A stretch of 64,000 bases of DNA from Thermocrinis sp. (GTDB taxonomy: Bacteria; Aquificota; Aquificia; Aquificales; Aquificaceae), in NCBI RefSeq assembly GCF_036781485.1, contig NZ_DAIQAX010000002.1, forward strand, positions 71,482-135,481, in the 5' to 3' direction. The translations under genes were made by a program, and so were the position numbers. Within the stretch, counting starts at the first letter, position 1. Each line of letters begins with the position of its first letter. Under the pieces are notes generated by a model that did not search any database, was not told the DNA's origin, and worked only from the letters and a program-made list of their open reading frames with translations. Of the stretch, positions 58,081 to 64,000 are shown in pieces.

Positions 58081-61000
58081 GCTCTACTTCGCAAACGTCC
58101 GTTGCGCCAAAGCTGTCTCTCTTGCAAGCTTCTATGGGAATAACTTTGTAAAAGCTTTTTAGGTATTCGGAGAAGTTGTCCAATATGTGCTTTGCCCAAA
58201 GGCTTGATGTGTACGTGTAGTGTTTTTTTATTAGCTCTCTTAGCTCTTCTTTCTCCGCTTCAGTAATAAGCCCCCTTGCTATCACGTAGGAGGTGTTTAC
58301 CTTCTTTGGAAGCTCTGGATCAAGAATGTATGCGTATCCTCCGGTCATGCCCGCGCCAAGGTTGTATCCCACTGGACCAAGAACTACCACTATACCACCG
58401 GTCATGTATTCACAGCAGTGCATGCCAGCCCCTTCTACTACCGCAATAGCCCCGCTGTTTCTAACTCCAAAGCGCTCTCCAGCCTTTCCTGCGGCGAAAA
58501 GCTCTCCACCTGTCGCACCGTAAAGGCAGGTGTTTCCCATTATGACATGGTTTTGAGTATCCTCCACATCCGAAGGTTTAATAACTATTCTTCCCCCATA
58601 CATGCCCTTACCCACATAGTCGTTAGCATCCCCCACAAGGGTTAAAGACATTCCCCTGTGGTTGAATGCACCAAAGCTCTGTCCTGCGGTGCCAAAGAAG
58701 GTAAGGTTTATAGTATCTTCCGGCAACCCCTCATCTCTGTATTTAACCGCTATGTAGTATGCAAGGCGGGTAGGTATGGACCTGTCTATGTTTCTTATTT
58801 TATATTCTTTTTGCACTTTCTCCCCCCTTTCTATGTATGGCAGTATTTCTTCCTCTATTTGCTGTGCCAATGGGCTTCTTCTTGGGTTGTCGTTTCTATC
58901 TACAAGACACTTCAAAGGCTTGTCCTTTGGATAGTCCTCTTTTAAAAACTCTTCAAGTTTAATCCTCATAGAGCCAGGCAGATGGTCAAAGGTTATCACC
59001 TCCAGCAAGTCCCTCCTTCCTATTATCTCATCCATGCTTCTAAAACCCATCTGCGCCAGTATTTCCCTCACTTCCCTTGCCACCGCTCTAAAATATGCCA
59101 TAACATTTTCCACTTTTCCTTTAAACTTTTCCCTGTATTTTGGGTCTTGCGTTGCTACTCCGGTGGGACACTGATTCGTATGACAGAGCCTTGCCATCAC
59201 GCAACCTTCCGCTATCATTGCAGCAGTCCCAAACCCAAATTCCTCTGCGCCAAGAAGGGCTGCAATTATTACATCTTTACCCGTTCTCATCCCACCGTCT
59301 ACCCTAAGGCGCACCTTGTCTCTTAAGTTGTTCTCCATCAAAACCCTTTGAGTTTCAGCCAAACCTATTTCCCAATAGTTGCCCGCATTCTTTATTGAAC
59401 TGTAAGGACTTGCACCCGTTCCTCCTTCCGCTCCACTTATCTGCACTATGTCTGCATAAGCCTTTACCACTCCTGCTGCCACCGTTCCCACTCCCGTTTC
59501 GGCCACAAGCTTGACGCACACCCTTGCCTCTGGGTTTGACTCCTTCAGGTCGTTTATAAGCTGGGCTAAGTCTTCTATGGAATAGATGTCGTGATGGGGT
59601 GGTGGAGATATTAGGGTAATGCCGGGTTGGGCGTGTCTTAGCTTGGCTATGTATTCGTTTACTTTGTGTCCCGGCAGTTGTCCCCCCTCTCCGGGCTTGG
59701 CACCCTGGGCTATCTTTATCTCAATGTCTTTGGCAGAAGCTAAGTAGGTGGGAGTTACACCAAACCTTCCGGATGCAACCTGCTTTATGGCTGAGTTTTT
59801 GATGGTCCAATACCTTTGTGGATCCTCTCCACCTTCTCCAGAGTTGCTCTTCATGCCAAGGCGGTTGCAGGCTTCCGCTAAAACCTCGTGAGCTTCTGGA
59901 GAAAGAGCTCCCAAGGACATGCCACCCGTTACGAACCTCTTTAGTATGCTCTCCTCTGGTTCCACTTCCTCTATCGGGAGTGGCTTTCCAGCCTTCTTGT
60001 AAGTTAGAAGATGCCTTATGAAGGTAGGTCTCTCTTGGTTTGCTATCCTTGAAAACTCCTTGTAGTCTTCGTAGTTCTTTGTTTCCAAAAACTTGTGCAA
60101 AGCCCTCACTACGAAAGGAGACCAAGCGTGCCACTCTCCACCCTTTCTAAACTTCATGTCCCCGCCATAATCCAGCTGTGGCTTATCTACTTCATATGCC
60201 AGATCATGTCTTCTAATTAAACCATCTTGGACTTCAAAGATCCCGTCTGCTTCTAAGGTTGCGGGTGTGCCCGGAAAGTATTCTTCCACAAAGTCCCTGT
60301 TTAAGCATACGGTGTCAAAGATCTTTGCCCCTTGGTAGGAGTTTAGAGTAGATATACCCATCTTGGACATTATCTTGAGAATTCCGTCTTCCAAAGCTTT
60401 TTTGTAGTTCAAAATAGCTTTCTCGTAGGGCAGGTCTATCTCTCCTGACTGACAGAGCTCTTTTATGGTTTGATAAGCCAAATATGGATAAATAGCAGAG
60501 GCTCCATAACCTACCAAGCAAGCCATATGGTGTGTATCCCTCGCTTCACCTGTTTCCACAACTATGGATATTTTGTTAGAAAGTTTTCTCTCTGATAACC
60601 ACTTGAAAACTGCGGAAACCGCCAAAAGGCTTGGCACCGCAAGTCTGTATTTGTTTATGTTTGCGTCTGATAGGACTATAATTTCTGCACCTTCCCTTAC
60701 CGCTTCCTCTACCCTTCTGCAAACAATCTCCACCCCCAGCCTAAGGTCGCATATGGCAATACCTTCATACATAGCGTCGTATATAAGGTCGGTTATACGC
60801 CTTTCGCCAGCCAGATCCTGAAGTTCCACTATACAGTAGCTTCTTTCCTTTGGATAGGTTATGGGAATCCAAGCTACTTTAAAGTGATTCTGCTCCATAA
60901 GGGTTCTAAACTGGTGGGGAAGAAGTATGGGACTGTCTATTTGGAGCCTCTTCGCATGCTCGGGCGTTTCTTTTAAGAAATTTCTCTTGTAGCCCAAGTT

Positions 61001-62560
61001 CATCCTCAGGGACATAACCGCTTTTTCTCTTATGGGGTCTATGGGTGGGTTTGTAACTTGGGCAAACCTCTGCTTGAAGTATCTAAAAAGCAGCACTGGC
61101 TTTTCTGAAAGGGGTGGTATGGGTGTGTCATCTCCCATTGAAAAGGTTAGCTCTTTTCCTTCTTTAGCCATATAAGCTAAAACGTTTTTTATCTCCTCTT
61201 GGGTATATCCAAAGGCTATCTGTTTTCTGATTAGTTCGTTGTCCTGACTTAGCTCAAAGGACTGGTCTTTTGCCAGCTCCTTCAGTCTTACGAGATATCT
61301 GTCTATCCATTCTCCGTAAGGCTTTTGTTTTGCCAATCTTTGAAGGATCTCTTCCGTTTTTTCCAGCTTGCCCTCCTTTGGATTTACCAAAAGTGTATCC
61401 CCTGGTCCAAGCCTTCCCTTTTCTTTTATCTTCTTCCCCTCCAAATCTACCATGCCCACCTCGGAGCCCAAAATAAGTATGTTGTCTTCTGTGAGAATAT
61501 ACCTTGAGGGTCTAAGGCCATTTCTGTCTAAGTGGGCTCCTATCACCTTCCCGTCTGTAAAGGCTATGGCTGCAGGTCCGTCCCAAGGCTTCATCAAAAG
61601 GGACTGATACTCAAAGAACCTTACGACCTCCTCCGAAAGCCAAGGCACGGACTCCCAAGCGGGAGGTATGAGCATGTTTATGGCATGCTCTGGAGAATAT
61701 CCGGCCAACACCAAAAGTTCAAAAACCCTGTCCAAAGAAGCTGAATCGCTTTCCTGATGAGACACCAAAGGTCTTACAAGCTTTATTCTCTCACCGAAAA
61801 GCTCATGCTCCAGCTCGTGCTGCAGTGCCATCATCCAGTTTCTGTTTCCCAAAATCGTGTTTATCTCTCCGTTGTGTGCCAAATATCTAAAGGGCTGGGC
61901 TAAGTTCCAGTTGGGAAAAGTGTTTGTGGAGTATCTTTGGTGGAAAAGGCAAAACCAAGACTTTATTCTCTCGTCCAAAAGGTCCGGATAGAATATGTCC
62001 AACTGGGGAGCAACGAGCATTCCCTTATAGACCAGCGTTTTTGAGGACAAAGAGGCAAAGTATAGTTTGTCCTTTAATTTGCTGTCCGTTTCTATGATCC
62101 TTCTTAAAAGGTAAAGCTCAAGCTCTCTCAAAGTAGGTTCTACCCTTTCGCAGTCCAAAAGAAGGTGAAAGATTTTGGGCATAACCCTTAGGGCAGACTC
62201 TCCCACCGCCGAGCTATCTACGGGCACCTCTCTCCATCCTACCAGTCTAAAAGGGCTTTTTCTTATATGCTCTTCCACTTTGTCCTTTACGTCTTGGTAT
62301 AAAAAAACTGCTCCAACGGCCAAGTTCTCTATGGAACTAAGGGGAAGGTTTTTTTCCTCTATGTAATCTCTGAAAAACTTCCTGGGGATCTCTATCATAA
62401 CGCCTGCGCCGTCTCCCGTTTTGCCGTCCCCACCTACAGCACCTCTGTGGGTGAGGTTCTTTACCGCCTGCACACCCCACCTAACTATCTGGTGGCTTTG
62501 CTCTCCTTTAGTATGGCATACAAAACCTACTCCGCATGAATCATGTTCTAAAATTGCCAT
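58070..62560 (-). CDS. gltB: Glutamate synthase large subunit
   Basis: Forms glutamate from glutamine and 2-oxoglutarate. 1496 residues: class II amidotransferase with C9 in DSCGVGFV, a central domain, the FMN synthase barrel (GEGGEDPQRYW, GGTGASPYSSIKNAG), the 3Fe-4S site C1120-x5-C1126-x4-C1131, and the C-terminal beta-helix (GGRIVIKPS, GATGGELFAAG). The residues before C9 would be removed to free the N-terminal cysteine. No gltD is adjacent. Confidence 0.96.
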   Translation of the reverse strand: MAILEHDSCGVGFVCHTKGEQSHQIVRWGVQAVKNLTHRGAVGGDGKTGDGAGVMIEIPRKFFRDYIEEKNLPLSSIENLAVGAVFLYQDVKDKVEEHIRKSPFRLVGWREVPVDSSAVGESALRVMPKIFHLLLDCERVEPTLRELELYLLRRIIETDSKLKDKLYFASLSSKTLVYKGMLVAPQLDIFYPDLLDERIKSWFCLFHQRYSTNTFPNWNLAQPFRYLAHNGEINTILGNRNWMMALQHELEHELFGERIKLVRPLVSHQESDSASLDRVFELLVLAGYSPEHAINMLIPPAWESVPWLSEEVVRFFEYQSLLMKPWDGPAAIAFTDGKVIGAHLDRNGLRPSRYILTEDNILILGSEVGMVDLEGKKIKEKGRLGPGDTLLVNPKEGKLEKTEEILQRLAKQKPYGEWIDRYLVRLKELAKDQSFELSQDNELIRKQIAFGYTQEEIKNVLAYMAKEGKELTFSMGDDTPIPPLSEKPVLLFRYFKQRFAQVTNPPIDPIREKAVMSLRMNLGYKRNFLKETPEHAKRLQIDSPILLPHQFRTLMEQNHFKVAWIPITYPKERSYCIVELQDLAGERRITDLIYDAMYEGIAICDLRLGVEIVCRRVEEAVREGAEIIVLSDANINKYRLAVPSLLAVSAVFKWLSERKLSNKISIVVETGEARDTHHMACLVGYGASAIYPYLAYQTIKELCQSGEIDLPYEKAILNYKKALEDGILKIMSKMGISTLNSYQGAKIFDTVCLNRDFVEEYFPGTPATLEADGIFEVQDGLIRRHDLAYEVDKPQLDYGGDMKFRKGGEWHAWSPFVVRALHKFLETKNYEDYKEFSRIANQERPTFIRHLLTYKKAGKPLPIEEVEPEESILKRFVTGGMSLGALSPEAHEVLAEACNRLGMKSNSGEGGEDPQRYWTIKNSAIKQVASGRFGVTPTYLASAKDIEIKIAQGAKPGEGGQLPGHKVNEYIAKLRHAQPGITLISPPPHHDIYSIEDLAQLINDLKESNPEARVCVKLVAETGVGTVAAGVVKAYADIVQISGAEGGTGASPYSSIKNAGNYWEIGLAETQRVLMENNLRDKVRLRVDGGMRTGKDVIIAALLGAEEFGFGTAAMIAEGCVMARLCHTNQCPTGVATQDPKYREKFKGKVENVMAYFRAVAREVREILAQMGFRSMDEIIGRRDLLEVITFDHLPGSMRIKLEEFLKEDYPKDKPLKCLVDRNDNPRRSPLAQQIEEEILPYIERGEKVQKEYKIRNIDRSIPTRLAYYIAVKYRDEGLPEDTINLTFFGTAGQSFGAFNHRGMSLTLVGDANDYVGKGMYGGRIVIKPSDVEDTQNHVIMGNTCLYGATGGELFAAGKAGERFGVRNSGAIAVVEGAGMHCCEYMTGGIVVVLGPVGYNLGAGMTGGYAYILDPELPKKVNTSYVIARGLITEAEKEELRELIKKHYTYTSSLWAKHILDNFSEYLKSFYKVIPIEACKRDSFGATDVCEVELKT

Positions 62561-62582
62561 CTTACGCTCCTCAAAAAAAGAG

Positions 62583-62588
62583 TATAAT
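62583..62588 (+). promoter_or_regulatory. -10 box upstream of the mogA/moaB-like gene
   Basis: TATAAT 62583-62588 lies 20 bases before ATG 62609 in the 48-base divergent gap from gltB. No Shine-Dalgarno site and no clear -35. Confidence 0.4.
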
Positions 62589-62608
62589 ATTTTAAGTTAA
62601 AATTTGAA

Positions 62609-63139
62609 ATGGAAAAAGTGAAGTTTGGTGTGCTAACTATATCGGATAGAGCCAGCAAAGGAGAATACGAGGACATAAGCGGAAAGTATATTATAGAATA
62701 CCTTCACGAAGTTGTAGCCACACCTTTTGAAACGGTCTATCGCATAGTTCCCGACGAAAGAGAGATAATAGAGGGCGCTCTAATTCACATGGCAGATGTG
62801 GAAAAGTGCTGCCTTATTCTTACCACTGGAGGAACGGGTCCTGCACCGAGGGACGTAACACCCGAGGCTACTGAAACTGTGTGTCAAAAGATGCTTCCGG
62901 GCTTTGGAGAGCTGATGAGGGCAGTATCTTTAAAGCAGGTGCCTACAGCCATCCTCTCAAGACAAACAGCTGGCATAAGAAACTCAACCCTGATCATTAA
63001 CCTTCCCGGAAAACCCCAATCTATAAAGCTGTGCTTGGATGCGGTATTTCCTGCAGTGCCTTACTGCATAGACCTAATAGGTGGTCCATACATAGAAACA
63101 AAGGAAGAAAGATTAAAGGCTTTTAGACCTCAGAAGTAA
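62609..63139 (+). CDS. Molybdopterin adenylyltransferase/MoaB-family protein
   Basis: 176 residues with the MogA/MoaB core: FGVLTISDRASKGEYEDISGKYI, ILTTGGTGPAPRDVTPEAT, and NLPGKPQSIKLCLDAVFPAVPYCIDLIGG. It activates molybdopterin with AMP before metal insertion. MogA and MoaB cannot be separated safely from sequence alone, so no symbol is given. Its 3' end overlaps the convergent gene by 17 bases. Confidence 0.92.
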   Translation: MEKVKFGVLTISDRASKGEYEDISGKYIIEYLHEVVATPFETVYRIVPDEREIIEGALIHMADVEKCCLILTTGGTGPAPRDVTPEATETVCQKMLPGFGELMRAVSLKQVPTAILSRQTAGIRNSTLIINLPGKPQSIKLCLDAVFPAVPYCIDLIGGPYIETKEERLKAFRPQK

Positions 63140-63884
63140 AAAAGCATACCTCTTCTCCCAAACTTATCCCAAACCTTTCCTTTGCGTTCCCCATAGGAAC
63201 AAAAAGTTCCATGTATCCAAAGCTTCCGCACACTGCGTTTATCTGCTCCCTTTCCCCTTCCAAAAAGTAGCTAACTACCTTTATTTTTTGCCCTCTAAAT
63301 ACAACATGAGAGTATTTACCGCAGGGTACGTTGGTTATGGCATTACCGTATCTGTCAAAGTGTATAACCTTACCCTCTATTTTGTTTTTGAACTCTTTTG
63401 CCTTCTCCCACTCAAGCAAAAACTCATATTCTATCCTTCTTCCTAACATTTGCAAAGGCACACCCTTTGACAGGTAACCGCACACGGGAGCAAAAACATC
63501 CCTGCCGTGAAAAGTTTGATTTATCCTTGGAAGAGTAAAGTTTTCAATAAGATAGCATTCGGGGGGCATAGCTATGTCCCTTAGCGCCAAGTCAAAAAGT
63601 CCGTTCATCGGTCCGACAAAGGTATAGGCACCGCACCTGACAGCTACAGCCTTTCTTTCTGAACCTACTCCCGGGTCCACCACCCCAAGGAATATACTCC
63701 CTTTGGGAAAGTATCTGTAGTGTGCCCTTAAAATGAGCGCACCTTCCATTACGTTAAAGGGTTCTACTTCGTGAGTTAGATCAACTATCTGACAGTAAGG
63801 GTTTATAGAAAGCAAAACTCCCTTTACCGCTCCCACAAAGCCGTCTTTTGTTCCAAAATCCGTAAGCAAAACTATCAGGCTCAA
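63123..63884 (-). CDS. SAM hydroxide adenosyltransferase (DUF62)
   Basis: 253 residues of the family that splits S-adenosylmethionine to adenosine and methionine and is related to fluorinase and chlorinase. Conserved: [46 protein letters not shown] and the C-terminal [15 protein letters not shown] start in a TTGA overlap with the lysC stop. The family's role is unclear and may include keeping SAM levels in check. Confidence 0.9.
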   Translation of the reverse strand: MSLIVLLTDFGTKDGFVGAVKGVLLSINPYCQIVDLTHEVEPFNVMEGALILRAHYRYFPKGSIFLGVVDPGVGSERKAVAVRCGAYTFVGPMNGLFDLALRDIAMPPECYLIENFTLPRINQTFHGRDVFAPVCGYLSKGVPLQMLGRRIEYEFLLEWEKAKEFKNKIEGKVIHFDRYGNAITNVPCGKYSHVVFRGQKIKVVSYFLEGEREQINAVCGSFGYMELFVPMGNAKERFGISLGEEVCFFTSEV

Positions 63885-64000
63885 CTGTTTATAACCTGCA
63901 CCTTATCCCCTTCTTCTATGAAGGCAGAATGAAGTTCTCTAACAGCAAGCTCTCCGTATTTGGCTTCAATTAGACAGGATATTTTTATTTCAGAGGTAGA
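63881..64000 (-). CDS. lysC: Aspartate kinase, C-terminal end (partial)
   Basis: The last 39 codons run from the right edge to TGA 63881-63883. The peptide [12 protein letters not shown]...[13 protein letters not shown] matches the final ACT-domain strand and helix of aspartokinase (family TSEIKISVVI...YAELAVRALHEAF). The enzyme is the first step of lysine, threonine and methionine synthesis. Identification is from a short match, but the motif is characteristic. Confidence 0.85.
   Translation of the reverse strand, partial: STSEIKISCLIEAKYGELAVRELHSAFIEEGDKVQVINS

Overview
The window reads as the chromosome of a thermophilic, microaerophilic, autotrophic bacterium of the Aquificota, most likely an Aquificaceae member of the Hydrogenobacter/Thermocrinis/Aquifex type. 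This rests on the short NusA, Lys/Glu-rich proteins, a ribosomal cluster that begins at rplN beside hslO, a three-gene bc1 complex, and extreme gene packing. No database search was possible, so the genus is inference. No rRNA, tRNA, CRISPR array or intact mobile element was seen, and no gene-free stretch exceeds 300 bases.

Layout. 1-169 is the decayed 3' end of a metallo-beta-lactamase/beta-CASP nuclease gene. 192-5451 holds a SulP permease, hisH, dnaK and hslO. 5531-15495 is the spc/alpha ribosomal cluster (rplN to rplQ, with secY, adk, map, infA, rpmJ and rpoA), continued by a YggT protein, a TlyA-type methyltransferase and three poorly known genes (16482-18717). These three look like a degenerate phosphohexomutase domain, a small helical protein and a receiver plus degenerate di-iron (ODP) protein. 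18707-28585 carries lepB-rlmN, a GYD protein, metF, a protein with three CsbD-like repeats, a PAP2/ArnT-like envelope pair, and a minus-strand rimP-nusA-rlmD-frr operon. 28626-29964 is a second SulP gene broken by an internal deletion. A TlpA thioredoxin, a PP2C phosphatase, dnaE and tkt-folE-holB-ricT-(short RlmN-like)-rlpA follow.

40582-47046 is an acetate unit: acs runs divergently from a DUF4212/Na+ symporter pair, a YggT-like gene and a cNMP/CBS/nucleotidyltransferase protein. 47112-49525 is a tightly overlapped string (TPR lipoprotein, mobA, copper-chaperone-like protein, COG2112-type kinase, MagIII-like glycosylase). 49503-51877 encodes the cytochrome bc1 complex. Then come serA, clpB, a minimal FAD protein, a membrane flippase-like protein, gltB, a MogA/MoaB protein, an S-adenosylmethionine hydroxide adenosyltransferase and the C-terminus of aspartate kinase (lysC), which runs off the right edge.

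Genome-level patterns: same-strand genes often overlap by ATGA/GTGA/TTGA. Seven of eight intact convergent pairs overlap at their 3' ends. Several genes have a TATAAT box only 13-16 bases before the start codon, suggesting leaderless messages. dnaK and clpB share almost the same promoter-leader sequence, which points to a common stress-response input.
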